DNA of 64,000 bases, from NCBI GenBank assembly GCA_045654205.1, contig JAZOMZ010000011.1:225423-289422 (forward strand). The letters are read 5' to 3'. Shown here in pieces: positions 24,657 to 33,260 of the stretch (the stretch's first letter is position 1; every line of letters begins with the position of its first letter). A program made the translations under genes and the position numbers. Origin of the DNA: Enterocola sp045654205. Its GTDB lineage: Bacteria > Bacteroidota > Bacteroidia > Bacteroidales > Paludibacteraceae. The notes under the pieces are model-generated. The model searched no databases, was not told the origin of the DNA, and worked only from the letters and a program-made list of their open reading frames with translations.

Positions 24657-25214
24657 TTATCTTAACCTTTTCTTGATTAATGCAGGGTTGCCTGCTACCA
24701 TTACATCGTCGGGAATGTCTTTTGTTACCACACTGCCTGCGGCAACAATTACTCTATTTCCAATGGTTACGCCAGGGCAAACAGTTACATTTCCACCCAA
24801 CCAACAATCTTCACCAATATGAATGGCATAACCTGTTTCCACAGGCTCACGTCGCTGTATATAATCGATAGGATGATTTGGCGTAAACAGTTTGCAACCA
24901 GGACCCAACATTGTATGCTTGCCAATATAAATGCCACCACTATCAAGAAACTCGCAATTTCTATTGATAAACACACGCTCCGCCAAATGTATTGGCCAAC
25001 CGTGGTCGCAATAAAAAGGAGGAATAATCAATGCCTCCTCGCTAGCATTTGGCATCAACTCCTTCATTGCCTTCACAGCAGTCTCTCTATCCTCCAAAGG
25101 CGATGTCGCATTAAATTTTGCCGATGCCAACGCCGCATGCCGCCAACTCTCCTGATACTCCGGAGCATCGCAATTGTACAGCACATTTGCTGTCATTTTC
25201 TCTAGTTCTGTCAT
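24657..25214 (-). CDS. Maltose/galactoside-type sugar O-acetyltransferase
   Basis: The 185 residues match Maa/LacA acetyltransferases. There is an N-terminal helical Mac domain (residues 1-60) and then a left-handed beta helix with the hexapeptide repeats IGEDCWLGGNVTV and GVTIGNRVIVAAGSVV. The catalytic His is in KLFTPNHPI (about 115). The C-terminus GNPALIKKRL is typical. It transfers an acetyl group from acetyl-CoA to a sugar; the substrate cannot be told from sequence. Confidence 0.9.
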   Translation of the reverse strand: MTELEKMTANVLYNCDAPEYQESWRHAALASAKFNATSPLEDRETAVKAMKELMPNASEEALIIPPFYCDHGWPIHLAERVFINRNCEFLDSGGIYIGKHTMLGPGCKLFTPNHPIDYIQRREPVETGYAIHIGEDCWLGGNVTVCPGVTIGNRVIVAAGSVVTKDIPDDVMVAGNPALIKKRLR

Positions 25215-25247
25215 GGGATTTCGTTTTATTTTCCTTTATTTAGAATT

Positions 25248-25811
25248 TCACTTCAATTTCTTACCGTCACTGAAGGCATTGCCTACGGTTTTGCCTAGGG
25301 CGATGTAAGTGTGTTGGATAGGATTGTAGGTGATGAGTTGCATCTTTTCTACATCTGGATTGCCGTCGGCAGATAGGTATTTTTCATCGGCTACAATATC
25401 TATTATCTCTGCCACAATGTAGTATCCTTCTGCGCTTTCATCTATTTTCTCTTTTATTCTGCACGACAAGGTCATTGGGAAATTTGTAAAAATAGGGGCA
25501 TTCACACTTTCTGATTTCACGGCTGTCCAACCTGTTTTCTGCATTTTATCGGGCGTTTTTTTTGCACTTACTATACCTACAAAATCAGATGCTATCATGG
25601 TATCGACTGTAGCAAAAGCCACGGTAAAATCTCCGCAACGATTCAAATTCTCGGTAGTAGCATGCGCACCCATTGAGATTACAATTTCTTTGGCATCCCA
25701 CTGCCCACCCCACGCTGCATTCATTGCGTTTGGTGTACCATCTTCATTATAAGTTCCGATTATCAACACCGGTTGTGGCAACATCCACGATTTTGGTTTA
25801 AAAGTTTTCAT
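25248..25811 (-). CDS. Flavin reductase-like FMN-binding protein
   Basis: The 187-residue protein belongs to the flavin reductase (DIM6/NTAB) family. The N-terminus has PQPVLIIGTYNEDGTPNAMNAA and later ISMGAHATTENLNRCGDFTV, the FMN-binding region. It probably reduces FMN or binds it for a neighbouring redox process. It stands alone on the minus strand, 33 bases before the acetyltransferase. Confidence 0.85.
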   Translation of the reverse strand: MKTFKPKSWMLPQPVLIIGTYNEDGTPNAMNAAWGGQWDAKEIVISMGAHATTENLNRCGDFTVAFATVDTMIASDFVGIVSAKKTPDKMQKTGWTAVKSESVNAPIFTNFPMTLSCRIKEKIDESAEGYYIVAEIIDIVADEKYLSADGNPDVEKMQLITYNPIQHTYIALGKTVGNAFSDGKKLK

Positions 25812-25889
25812 ATATTCAAATATTTATTCTTATAAATTACTTCTTTTTTATCTACCATCGTAACTATCGACCATACTATACTAATTCAA

Positions 25890-26675
25890 TTAATTCTTTA
25901 CCATCTTAATTAATTTAGAATAGATGTTTATAATAGCATCTGAATTACATTTTAGTGTTTGGTATGATATATTATAGTATCCTTGAATGTTTTCGTATGG
26001 AACATTTTTTTGTTTAGTATCTAGATAAGGTTTTAGTTCCTCTAGGAAAGTTGTAATATTTTGTTCATCCACATTACATACTTCTGCTAATTTATAAAAT
26101 TGAATAGGTTGGAATGAAACATAATCTTTCTTTCCTAAGAACATCAAACAATTAAATGACTTCCTATAATTTAACGGTGTAATATCAATACGTAAATCAG
26201 AAGTACCTAAATGGAAACCAAAACCAATTTCTTCAAATCTATTAATAATATTTCGTAATGACATATCGTTATCCATCAGCCATTCTTCTCTATCATTATA
26301 TGCTTGACGTTTAACAATTTCAGTTTTTGCAACTTCCGCTGCAGGCACACATGATTCTATTCCTCCCTCGCCCAACAAATCCGCTATTTGCATTAGATAA
26401 TCTAAAGCGACTTCGGGTTTCAGATAGAAAAATTCTCTATTAGCACTAACTCTATTCCCTGCTATTAAGGATAATGAGCGATGCATAAATTTTTCAACCT
26501 CAGCATATTTAGTTGTTTTGAAACTAGCATATTTTTCAAAAGCGACTGGCACACCTGTAGTCTGTAGTTCTTTCATACGTTTTTCTACAGTACCAGATGT
26601 AATTCCTATCTTAACAATATCTTCTTTAAAACAAGGATTTGTAAGAATATATACGTAACCGAAATTCTTATCCAT
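25890..26675 (-). CDS. GIY-YIG nuclease family protein (T5orf172/Mug113 type)
   Basis: The first 90 residues match the T5orf172/Mug113 branch of GIY-YIG proteins: GYVYILTNP (6-14), IVKIGITSGTVEKRMKEL (20-37) and an acidic EVEKFMHRSL. The remaining 170 residues are helical and unassigned. These proteins occur in phages and mobile DNA and may cut DNA. It is transcribed from a promoter at 26767-26774 that shares an upstream block with the promoter of the AlbA-type gene at 49251. Confidence 0.75.
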   Translation of the reverse strand: MDKNFGYVYILTNPCFKEDIVKIGITSGTVEKRMKELQTTGVPVAFEKYASFKTTKYAEVEKFMHRSLSLIAGNRVSANREFFYLKPEVALDYLMQIADLLGEGGIESCVPAAEVAKTEIVKRQAYNDREEWLMDNDMSLRNIINRFEEIGFGFHLGTSDLRIDITPLNYRKSFNCLMFLGKKDYVSFQPIQFYKLAEVCNVDEQNITTFLEELKPYLDTKQKNVPYENIQGYYNISYQTLKCNSDAIINIYSKLIKMVKN

Positions 26676-26766
26676 CTTAAAATAATTTCATTTACACAAA
26701 TTTAAGAATTTCTATCAACAATAAGCAACATAAATCACAAAATATTTTGATTGGCCCAAGCAAGTG

Positions 26767-26774
26767 CAAAGTTA
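26767..26774 (-). promoter_or_regulatory. Promoter -7 element of the GIY-YIG gene with operator-like block
   Basis: On the minus strand this reads TAACTTTG, matching TAnnTTTG. Upstream on that strand lies a 7-bp inverted repeat ACCTGTA/TACAGGT (plus-strand 26781-26787 and 26800-26806). The block 26765-26820 aligns with 50811-50867 at equal spacing. Confidence 0.55.
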
Positions 26775-26939
26775 CAGTACACCTGTATCAAAAAAACGGT
26801 ACAGGTTAATGTTTTTTTCTAAAAAGCTAAAATATTTCAACTTCGCAAATAAACACTTTTTAGTTGTATTTTATAATTTATGTAATATATTACACAACTT
26901 TATTGTTGTTTTTTTTATTGGGTTCTAAAGAAAATATTA

Positions 26940-26947
26940 TATCTTTG
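26940..26947 (+). promoter_or_regulatory. Promoter of the toxin-antitoxin pair
   Basis: TATCTTTG lies 30 bases before the ATG. TTG at 26918-26920 is 19 bases upstream, the normal spacing for the Bacteroidota -33 element. Confidence 0.7.
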
Positions 26948-26977
26948 CAAACAGAAAACTAATAAAAATCAACAGAT

Positions 26978-27325
26978 ATGATTTCAGAATCTCAAGTCCA
27001 ATCTTTTTTAAATCAATTTCATACTAAGATGAAAATATTTGGTATTCTGTACCGAGATGACAGAGGTAAGAACCAAAAAACATTAGAAGAATTAGAAATA
27101 GTCCCATCATACAGGAAAGTGATTATTGAAAATTTAAAAGTAGAAGATTACATCGAAGGTCCCATTATTGACGAATTAAATAAATTAGGAGAAATGTGGG
27201 TATTCGGGAAAGACATAAAAGGTAGAGAAGTATATATTAAAATAATGTTAGGCAGTAATAATTGTCAAACTATTTGTATATCATTTCATATAGCAGAACA
27301 TCCATTGTCATATAAATTTAAATAG
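26978..27325 (+). CDS. MqsR-like toxin candidate
   Basis: The 115-residue protein has an N-terminal helical part and a C-terminal beta region (EMWVFGKDIKGREVYIKIML, then ISFHIAEHPLSYKF). This shape and ending are typical of small RelE/MqsR-fold toxins, which are mRNA interferases. It is followed 14 bases downstream by an antitoxin with a Panacea (SocA-like) domain, which strongly supports a toxin role. I cannot identify catalytic residues with certainty. Confidence 0.65.
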   Translation: MISESQVQSFLNQFHTKMKIFGILYRDDRGKNQKTLEELEIVPSYRKVIIENLKVEDYIEGPIIDELNKLGEMWVFGKDIKGREVYIKIMLGSNNCQTICISFHIAEHPLSYKFK

Positions 27326-27339
27326 AAAGGAAACAAGTT

Positions 27340-28329
27340 ATGAAAAGTCCATTTACAGGAAAAGAAATGAGTCGCGTATGGGAGAAACGCACTTGGGAGT
27401 TTCGTGGAGAGAAGTTTGATTATATGCATATGGCATGGTTATGTGAAGATACAGGTGAGAGTTTTACTACAGATGAATCAGATACCGCTTCATATATACA
27501 AGTTACCAATCAATATAGAGCGAAATACGGCATTCCTTATACAGACGAAATTATAGGCATTCGTAAAAAGTATGACTTAAGCGCAGCAAAAATGTCGTTA
27601 CTTTTAGGTATAGGCATAAATCAATATAGAAAATATGAGCAAGGCGAAGTGCCAAGTGTGTCCAATGGCAGATTAATTCGTTCAATTATGAATCCCAAAG
27701 TAATGTTGGACATGATTGAAAGTGCACAAAAAGAACTTGAAGAAAAAGAATACAAGAAGCTGACACAACGCATTAAAGCAATCATTGAAAATAATGATTC
27801 ATACAAAATGCAACAATATGAAACAAATCGTATTTTCTGTAGCACACGAAGCTATGAGAATGGCTATGCAGCAATTTCACTTGACAAACTTAAAAATGTG
27901 ATGATTGCTATTCTTGAACGAAGCAAAGAAGTTTGGTGCACTAAAATGAATAAATTATTATTTTATGTAGATTTCTTATCATATCGTGAGAGAGGAATGT
28001 CAATGACGGGACTAACTTATCGTGCTATAGATTATGGTCCAGTTCCCGAAAAATGGAATAAGGTTTATAGTCAATTTGATGACATTCAACAAGTTTTACA
28101 ACAAATCGGCAATTATGAGGGCACAATTCTTCAAACAAAATCACATATCGACAACGAAGTATTAACAGAAGAAGAAATAAAAATCATTGATATTGTCTGC
28201 AACAAATTTGGAAACTACTCTTCACAAGCTATATCAACCATAAGCCACGAAGAATATGCTTGGAAGAACCACTATCAACAAGCGGAGCGCATTCCATTTT
28301 GCGAGGCCTATAATTTAGTTTCACTATAA
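27340..28329 (+). CDS. HTH-Panacea (SocA-like) antitoxin
   Basis: The 329 residues begin with an MqsA-like N-terminal part without the usual zinc Cys pairs. Residues about 65-110 are an HTH (IIGIRKKYDLSAAKMSLLLG, then YRKYEQGEVPS). A C-terminal Panacea/SocA domain spans about 180-300 (MNKLLFYVDFLSYRERGMSMTGL, YGPVP, and the terminal HEEYAW). Panacea domains neutralise many unrelated toxins. The HTH suggests repression of its own promoter. The toxin-first order is MqsRA-like. Confidence 0.8.
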   Translation: MKSPFTGKEMSRVWEKRTWEFRGEKFDYMHMAWLCEDTGESFTTDESDTASYIQVTNQYRAKYGIPYTDEIIGIRKKYDLSAAKMSLLLGIGINQYRKYEQGEVPSVSNGRLIRSIMNPKVMLDMIESAQKELEEKEYKKLTQRIKAIIENNDSYKMQQYETNRIFCSTRSYENGYAAISLDKLKNVMIAILERSKEVWCTKMNKLLFYVDFLSYRERGMSMTGLTYRAIDYGPVPEKWNKVYSQFDDIQQVLQQIGNYEGTILQTKSHIDNEVLTEEEIKIIDIVCNKFGNYSSQAISTISHEEYAWKNHYQQAERIPFCEAYNLVSL

Positions 28330-28411
28330 ATTATTACTACAAACAACATAAATATTTAAACCTAACTCTATGTTCTGTAGTCAAAGACTTAGGATTTTAA
28401 ATAATATTATC

Positions 28412-29116
28412 ATGAAAAGAAAATTAGTTTTATTTACAGCATTTGTTGCGTTGGCAAGTATTTTTACAATTCAAGCACAAGACATTCACAACAGACCTTG
28501 CATTGATGTAAGCGGAAAGGCAGAAATGTTTGTTGAACCAGACGAAATCATCCTAAGCATTGTGATAAATGAGAAGGATTATTCAAAGAAAACCACTCTA
28601 GAAAAACTTGAAAAAGAGATGATTAAGAGTTTAAAAGAGATTGGCATCAACACAAAAAAGAACCTTACAGTAGTGGACCTTTCGAGCGACATCAACCATT
28701 ATAAAATAAAAAAAGATGAGATAAAACTGAGCAAAACATACAGACTTAAAACCTCATCTGCCCAAGAGGCGACCACTGCACTTTTGGCACTAGAAGCAGT
28801 GGGAATTTCGGAAATTAATATTGCACAAATTAAGTGTACAAAAATTGAAGAATACAAAGACGAGGCTCGTGTGATTGCTATGAAGGACGCTCACAGAAAA
28901 GCGAAACTATTGACCGAAGCTATCAATCAACCTCTTGGCAAAGCAATTTACATTACAGAAAATGATTTTACTAACGTGCGCACCTACCCTCGACTTATGA
29001 TGAGCAAATCAAACGGTGTAATGGAAGATGCCGTGGCAGAAAGCGAAATTGCCGACATCAGTTTTGAGAAAATCAAAATTGAAAGCAGGGTGCAGATTAA
29101 ATTTGCGTTGGAGTAA
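28412..29116 (+). CDS. SIMPL-domain (DUF541) periplasmic protein
   Basis: I start at the ATG at 28412, where a signal peptide begins (MKRKLVLFTAFVALASIFTI, cut near Ala-Gln). An in-frame ATG at 28370 would add 14 residues before it. The mature protein has the SIMPL pattern: ISVSGKAEMFVEPDEI-like start (IDVSGKAEMFVEPDE), an alternating middle, and a C-terminal IKIESRVQIKF. It is about 234 residues. The family is linked to envelope stress; exact role unknown. Confidence 0.85.
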   Translation: MKRKLVLFTAFVALASIFTIQAQDIHNRPCIDVSGKAEMFVEPDEIILSIVINEKDYSKKTTLEKLEKEMIKSLKEIGINTKKNLTVVDLSSDINHYKIKKDEIKLSKTYRLKTSSAQEATTALLALEAVGISEINIAQIKCTKIEEYKDEARVIAMKDAHRKAKLLTEAINQPLGKAIYITENDFTNVRTYPRLMMSKSNGVMEDAVAESEIADISFEKIKIESRVQIKFALE

Positions 29117-29154
29117 GGGAACGGGGCTCTATCATAAAATCATAGGTCTTACTA

Positions 29155-29193
29155 AAAAATCGGGCACATCGACAAGCTCAGTGACCGATTTTT
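29155..29193 (+). terminator. Terminator hairpin carrying the conserved-loop repeat
   Basis: Arms AAAAATCGG (29155-29163) and CCGATTTTT (29185-29193) plus CAC/GTG enclose ATCGACAAGCTCA. The T-run follows directly. It ends the SIMPL gene transcript and is a further copy of the repeat at 16177. Confidence 0.8.
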
Positions 29194-29214
29194 ATTAAAT
29201 CTAGTCAAATAAAA

Positions 29215-29246
29215 ATAGGCTAATTCTTTTTGAGGAATTAGCCTAT
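29215..29246. terminator. Bidirectional hairpin
   Basis: A perfect 12-bp stem (29215-29226 with 29235-29246) is bordered by AAAAA and GATTTTTATT. It lies 20 bases past the stop of the minus-strand HTH gene and probably serves that gene. Confidence 0.8.
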
Positions 29247-29266
29247 GATTTTTATTATCTGGACGA

Positions 29267-29446
29267 TTACTCTGCTGGAGCCCATTTGCAACGCACTGGA
29301 GAGACGATGGCGCCTTCTTCTTTTAGTTGCTTCATTGCTTTATCTACTTCTTTGCGGTCTAGTCCGCTAAGTTCTGCAATTTTTCCTGCGTTTAATGCTT
29401 CGCCAGCTGCCTTCATTGTAGCTAATACTTTTTCTTTTGTTTCCAT
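29267..29446 (-). CDS. 59-residue winged-helix protein, copy 1
   Basis: This small ORF runs from CAT at 29444-29446 to TTA at 29267-29269. It encodes METKEKVLATM, then GKIAELSGLDRKEVDKAMKQ, a helix-turn-helix, and ends VRCKWAPAE. It resembles short MarR-like winged-helix proteins of Bacteroidota. A paralog at 50928-51107 differs at only six of 59 positions by my count. Both lie upstream of, and divergent from, an iron-type alcohol dehydrogenase region. DNA binding is inferred from the fold only. Confidence 0.8.
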   Translation of the reverse strand: METKEKVLATMKAAGEALNAGKIAELSGLDRKEVDKAMKQLKEEGAIVSPVRCKWAPAE

Positions 29447-29530
29447 ATTTTTAAGTTTTAATTGTGATGTTAGTAAAAATAGTCATTTTCTCCCATAACT
29501 CCATCGTGCATTAGCATTTTTTAAGTGCCT

Positions 29531-29764
29531 TTAGTATTTCTGCCGATGTTCTAACGTAATTTCTATATAACTTCGCTTGCCTGCGATATAGTCGGAATAA
29601 AGGGTTTCTGCATCGATGCCTCTCAAAATTTTACAACGTCCACACGCTTCGCAATTGTTTTGGCATTCCCATTGCGAAAGCACGTAATTGCGTCTTTCTT
29701 CGGCAGTTGAATTATGTATATCTGGCGCTATCATAAAATAAAATTGACCAATGCAATGCTCCAA
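29531..29764 (-). CDS. Small cysteine-rich protein of unknown function
   Basis: The 77-residue protein has a CxxNCxxCGxC cluster (QWECQNNCEACGRCKILRG, about 32-50) that could bind a metal. It ends AGKRSYIEITLEHRQ. Similar small proteins occur in Bacteroidota without a known role. A promoter (29847-29854) lies about 80 bases upstream. It shares its divergent upstream gap with bcp. Confidence 0.65.
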   Translation of the reverse strand: MEHCIGQFYFMIAPDIHNSTAEERRNYVLSQWECQNNCEACGRCKILRGIDAETLYSDYIAGKRSYIEITLEHRQKY

Positions 29765-29846
29765 AAATCTATTTGAAATTTGTAAGAGTTAAACATGTTT
29801 ACTACTCAATAAAATTATCTTTAAAAAAATCTTCAATAATTACTAA

Positions 29847-29854
29847 CAAAGATA
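29847..29854 (-). promoter_or_regulatory. Promoter -7 element of the cysteine-rich gene
   Basis: The minus strand reads TATCTTTG, matching TAnnTTTG, with a leader of about 75 nt. Confidence 0.6.
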
Positions 29855-29933
29855 TGCTTTTTAGAGAAATTTAAACTAGTTTTTCAAAAATAATTGCAAC
29901 CTTTGTAAAACGAACCATTAAACACTATACATT

Positions 29934-30395
29934 ATGAACATAGGTGATAAAATTCCGGAAATTTTGGGCAAGGACCAAAACGGAAAAGAAATAAAAGCGA
30001 GTGATTATAAAGGAAGAAAAATAGTGCTTTACAGTTATCCAAAGGCGAGCACACCGGGTTGTACTGCAGAGGCTTGTTCGCTGCAAGCACACAAAGCAGA
30101 ACTAGCAGCAGCTGGCTATGAAATCATTGGCGTGAGCAAAGACAAAGAAGCTGTGCAAAAGAAATTTGCTGATGCTCAAGGACTTGACTTCCCTTTGATT
30201 GCAGATACAGACACTACCCTACTACAAACATTGGGTTGTTGGGGCGAAAAAGTGGCATGCGGACGTCGCACTATTGGCACACTTCGTACTACATATTTGG
30301 TAAATGAAGAAGGCGTTATCGAAAAGATTTTCACTCCAAAAGAAATCAAAACAAAAATTCACGCAGAGCAAATTTTGGACTATATCAAAGGATAA
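29934..30395 (+). CDS. bcp: Peroxiredoxin of the BCP type
   Basis: This 153-residue thiol peroxidase reduces hydrogen peroxide and organic peroxides with thioredoxin. PKASTPGCTAEACSLQ contains the peroxidatic Cys-43 and a resolving Cys-48, the atypical 2-Cys BCP arrangement. YEIIGVSKD and FPLIADTD are family hallmarks. The upstream AACCTTTG is a weak -7 match. It lies six bases before the alcohol dehydrogenase, so the two are probably co-transcribed. Confidence 0.92.
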   Translation: MNIGDKIPEILGKDQNGKEIKASDYKGRKIVLYSYPKASTPGCTAEACSLQAHKAELAAAGYEIIGVSKDKEAVQKKFADAQGLDFPLIADTDTTLLQTLGCWGEKVACGRRTIGTLRTTYLVNEEGVIEKIFTPKEIKTKIHAEQILDYIKG

Positions 30396-30401
30396 ATAAT
30401 T

Positions 30402-31538
30402 ATGAAAAACTTCACATTTCAAAATACCACAAAACTTATTTTTGGCAAAGGTCAGATTGCAAAATTATCTAAAGAACTACCTAAAGGCAAACGCATTTTG
30501 GTTACCTTTGGCGGAGGCAGTGTAAAGAAAAACGGCGTGTACGACCAAGTGAAAGCTGCACTTGAAGGTTTTGACTTCATTGAGTTTTGGGGAATTGAGC
30601 CAAACCCAAAAGTAGAAACACTTCGCAAAGCAGTAGAAGTTTGTAAAGAAGAGAAAATTGATTTTATTTTGGCCGTGGGCGGAGGTAGCGTACTTGATGG
30701 TACAAAACTGATTGCGGCAGCAACTATGATAGAAGCCGACGCATGGGATTTGGTACTTAACCCTAGTTTGCAAAACGGCACTCTTCCTTTTGCTAGTGTG
30801 ATGACCCTGCCTGCAACGGGCTCTGAAACGAACAAAGGAGCGGTAATCTCAAACAATGCAACTGGCGAGAAATATGGTTACTACAACACCTACCCTGTAT
30901 TTTCTATTCTCGACCCAGAAAGCACATTTTCGCTTCCTGCGTTTCAAGTATCTTGTGGTATAGCAGATACCTTTGTGCACGTGATAGAACAATACCTTAC
31001 CATCGCAGATTGTTCGCCACTTATGGACCGTTGGGCAGAAGGCATTTTGCAAACATTAATAGAGATTGCGCCTAAGATAAGAGAAAATCAATGCGACTAC
31101 GATGCCATGGCAAACTTTATGATTTGCGCTACTATGGGGCTAAATGGTTTCGTGGCAATGGGTGTGCCACAAGACTGGGCTACTCACATGATAGGTCATG
31201 AGATTACTGCACTTACTGGCACCACTCATGGTCAAACCCTTGTCTTGGTACTTCCACGACTTATGAATGTGATGCGTGAGCAAAAAGCTGACAAGATTGT
31301 TCAATTTGGTGAACGTGTGTTTGGCATAGTAGAAGGTAGCAAAGAGGAGCGCATCGACAGCACCATTGCTGCTACAAAAGCATTCTTCAAATCGCTAAAC
31401 CTAGCAACAGAATTTGAAGAACTTTCTATCGGTAGTGATGTTTTGGACGAGATTGTTCGCCGTTTCAAACAACGTGGCACTTTGCTAGGAGAAAATAGTA
31501 ATATTGACTACGCTGTAGTTGAAAAGATTTTAAAATAA
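30402..31538 (+). CDS. Iron-containing alcohol dehydrogenase (BdhA/YqhD type), copy 1
   Basis: The 378 residues follow class III iron-dependent alcohol dehydrogenases. FGGGSVKKNGVYDQV (37-51) and VGGGSVLDGTK (about 92-102) bind the nucleotide, and MTLPATGSE follows. The metal ligands lie in GIADTFVHVIEQYL and in MIGHEITALTGTTHGQTL. It reduces aldehydes with NAD(P)H. A paralog at 52712-53848 differs at about 50 positions. It sits directly behind bcp, suggesting aldehyde and peroxide detoxification together. Confidence 0.92.
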   Translation: MKNFTFQNTTKLIFGKGQIAKLSKELPKGKRILVTFGGGSVKKNGVYDQVKAALEGFDFIEFWGIEPNPKVETLRKAVEVCKEEKIDFILAVGGGSVLDGTKLIAAATMIEADAWDLVLNPSLQNGTLPFASVMTLPATGSETNKGAVISNNATGEKYGYYNTYPVFSILDPESTFSLPAFQVSCGIADTFVHVIEQYLTIADCSPLMDRWAEGILQTLIEIAPKIRENQCDYDAMANFMICATMGLNGFVAMGVPQDWATHMIGHEITALTGTTHGQTLVLVLPRLMNVMREQKADKIVQFGERVFGIVEGSKEERIDSTIAATKAFFKSLNLATEFEELSIGSDVLDEIVRRFKQRGTLLGENSNIDYAVVEKILK

Positions 31539-31540
31539 AA

Positions 31541-31575
31541 ATTAAAAGGCTAACTCCTCTAGTTAGCCTTTTAAT
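31541..31575. terminator. Bidirectional terminator between convergent genes
   Basis: A perfect 15-bp stem (31541-31555 with 31561-31575) overlaps the rarA stop. A-rich and T-rich ends let it work both ways. Confidence 0.9.
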
Positions 31576-32819
31576 TTATCTAATCTTTGTTTTACCCTCA
31601 ACTCAGTTTCATTATCTTGAGCAGACCAAAAAGTCTTGTTTTTTAAACTATCTGGAAGATATTGTTGCTTCACATAATGATTTGGATAATCATGTGGATA
31701 TTTATACCCTTTACCATAGCCCAAGCTCTTCATTAAGTTTGTTGGAGCATTTCTTATATCCAACGGAACAGGTAGGTTTCCAGATTTTTTCACCTCTTCA
31801 AGTGCCTCATCTATAGCCAAATATGCCGAATTACTTTTGGGCGAAGTAGCTAAATATACAGTTGTCTCTGCCAAAATAATACGCGCCTCTGGGAAACCTA
31901 TTTTATGCACAGCATCAAAACAAGTATTGGCAAGCAAAAGAGCATTTGGATTTGCCAATCCTATATCCTCTGCAGCAGAAATAATAAGACGACGAGCAAT
32001 AAATTTTGGATCTTCTCCACCATCTATCATCCTAGCTAGCCAATAAATTGCAGCATTTGGGTCACTTCCGCGAATAGATTTTATAAACGCAGAAATAATA
32101 TCATAATGCATTTCGCCTAGCTTATCATATGCTAGCAAATTGGCCTGAAGCTTTGACTTAACAAGCTCATTGGTAAGAACTATCTTATCATCTGCTTCTG
32201 TGCTAAGCACCAGCTCCAACGCACTTAAAAGCTTGCGAGCATCGCCACCAGAATAAAGCAATAGCGCATCTAGTTCTGCTAGTTCCACAGACTTTTTCTT
32301 TAAATCTATATCTGTGGAAATAGCAATCTTTATTAGTTCTACTAAATCTTCTTTCTCCAATGGTTTTAGCACATACACCCTACAACGAGAAAGTAGTGGA
32401 GAAATCACCTCAAAAGAAGGATTTTCTGTGGTGGCACCAATAAGTACAAAAGTGCCTTTTTCCACTGCTGCAAGAAGTGAATCTTGTTGCGACTTACTAA
32501 AACGATGAATCTCGTCTATGAAAAGTATAGGAGCTTTTGGGTTGAACAGTTTGTTCTTTTCGGCAGATTCTATCACATCGCGCACATCCTTAACTGATGA
32601 ACTTACAGCACTTAGGCTATAGAAAGAGCGGCCACTTTGCGACGCAATAATTTGTGCAAGTGTGGTTTTGCCCACCCCCGGAGGTCCCCAAAGTATGAAT
32701 GAAGCCAAATTGCCCGATTCTATCATTTTTCTGAGCACTGCACCTTCACCAACCAAGTGCTTTTGGCCGATATAACCATCGAGTGTGGTAGGACGTAGTC
32801 TTTCTGCTAGTGGCTTCAT
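31563..32819 (-). CDS. rarA: Replication-associated recombination protein A (RarA/MgsA)
   Basis: The 418-residue AAA+ ATPase acts at stalled replication forks. It has Walker A GPPGVGKT (45-52), Walker B ILFIDEIH (98-105), sensor 1 GATTENPSFE and the C-terminal tetramerisation and SSB-binding region with DPNAAIYWLARM and GYKYPHDYPNHYV. Length is near the usual 440. It reads towards the alcohol dehydrogenase and shares its terminator. Confidence 0.95.
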   Translation of the reverse strand: MKPLAERLRPTTLDGYIGQKHLVGEGAVLRKMIESGNLASFILWGPPGVGKTTLAQIIASQSGRSFYSLSAVSSSVKDVRDVIESAEKNKLFNPKAPILFIDEIHRFSKSQQDSLLAAVEKGTFVLIGATTENPSFEVISPLLSRCRVYVLKPLEKEDLVELIKIAISTDIDLKKKSVELAELDALLLYSGGDARKLLSALELVLSTEADDKIVLTNELVKSKLQANLLAYDKLGEMHYDIISAFIKSIRGSDPNAAIYWLARMIDGGEDPKFIARRLIISAAEDIGLANPNALLLANTCFDAVHKIGFPEARIILAETTVYLATSPKSNSAYLAIDEALEEVKKSGNLPVPLDIRNAPTNLMKSLGYGKGYKYPHDYPNHYVKQQYLPDSLKNKTFWSAQDNETELRVKQRLDKLKG

Positions 32820-32841
32820 TTTTTAGTAGAGGTATATTTTT

Positions 32842-33213
32842 TTAATCCATAAATACGAAATACACAGCTGCTATAAGGCAACCAAATGCAGCCACGTGAT
32901 TCCAATGTAGGCTCTCGCCTTTAAATAAAAACATAGTGAACACAGTGAACACCAAAATAGAGATAACCTCTTGAATTACTTTTAGTTGCATTAGTGAAAA
33001 AGCTCCGCCGTTGCCAATAAATCCCATTCTGTTGGCAGGCACCTGAAAACTATATTCTGCAAGCGCTAGCAGCCAAGAGAGCAATATCACTACATAAAGT
33101 GGTGTATTGTCTGACAAAACTTTCATTTGTTGTAACTTGATATGACCATACCATGCGAAGGTCATAAAAATATTAGAACAAATAAGTAATAATATGGTGT
33201 AAAATGCGTTCAT
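32842..33213 (-). CDS. DUF486 (DMT-like) small membrane protein
   Basis: The 123-residue protein has four hydrophobic helices and the DUF486 pattern: FMTFAWYGHIK (16-26), ALAEYSFQVPANRMG and SLMQLKVIQEVIS. It belongs near the drug/metabolite transporter superfamily, but no substrate is known. It has a promoter at 33236-33243 and lies 22 bases upstream of rarA, so the two may share an mRNA. Confidence 0.85.
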   Translation of the reverse strand: MNAFYTILLLICSNIFMTFAWYGHIKLQQMKVLSDNTPLYVVILLSWLLALAEYSFQVPANRMGFIGNGGAFSLMQLKVIQEVISILVFTVFTMFLFKGESLHWNHVAAFGCLIAAVYFVFMD

Positions 33214-33235
33214 TTTTTATGTTTTTTAGCCAGTG

Positions 33236-33243
33236 CAAATTTA
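33236..33243 (-). promoter_or_regulatory. Promoter -7 element upstream of the DUF486 gene
   Basis: The minus strand reads TAAATTTG followed by C, matching TAnnTTTG, 22 bases before the start. Confidence 0.6.
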
Positions 33244-33260
33244 GTAAATTAATTAGAAAA

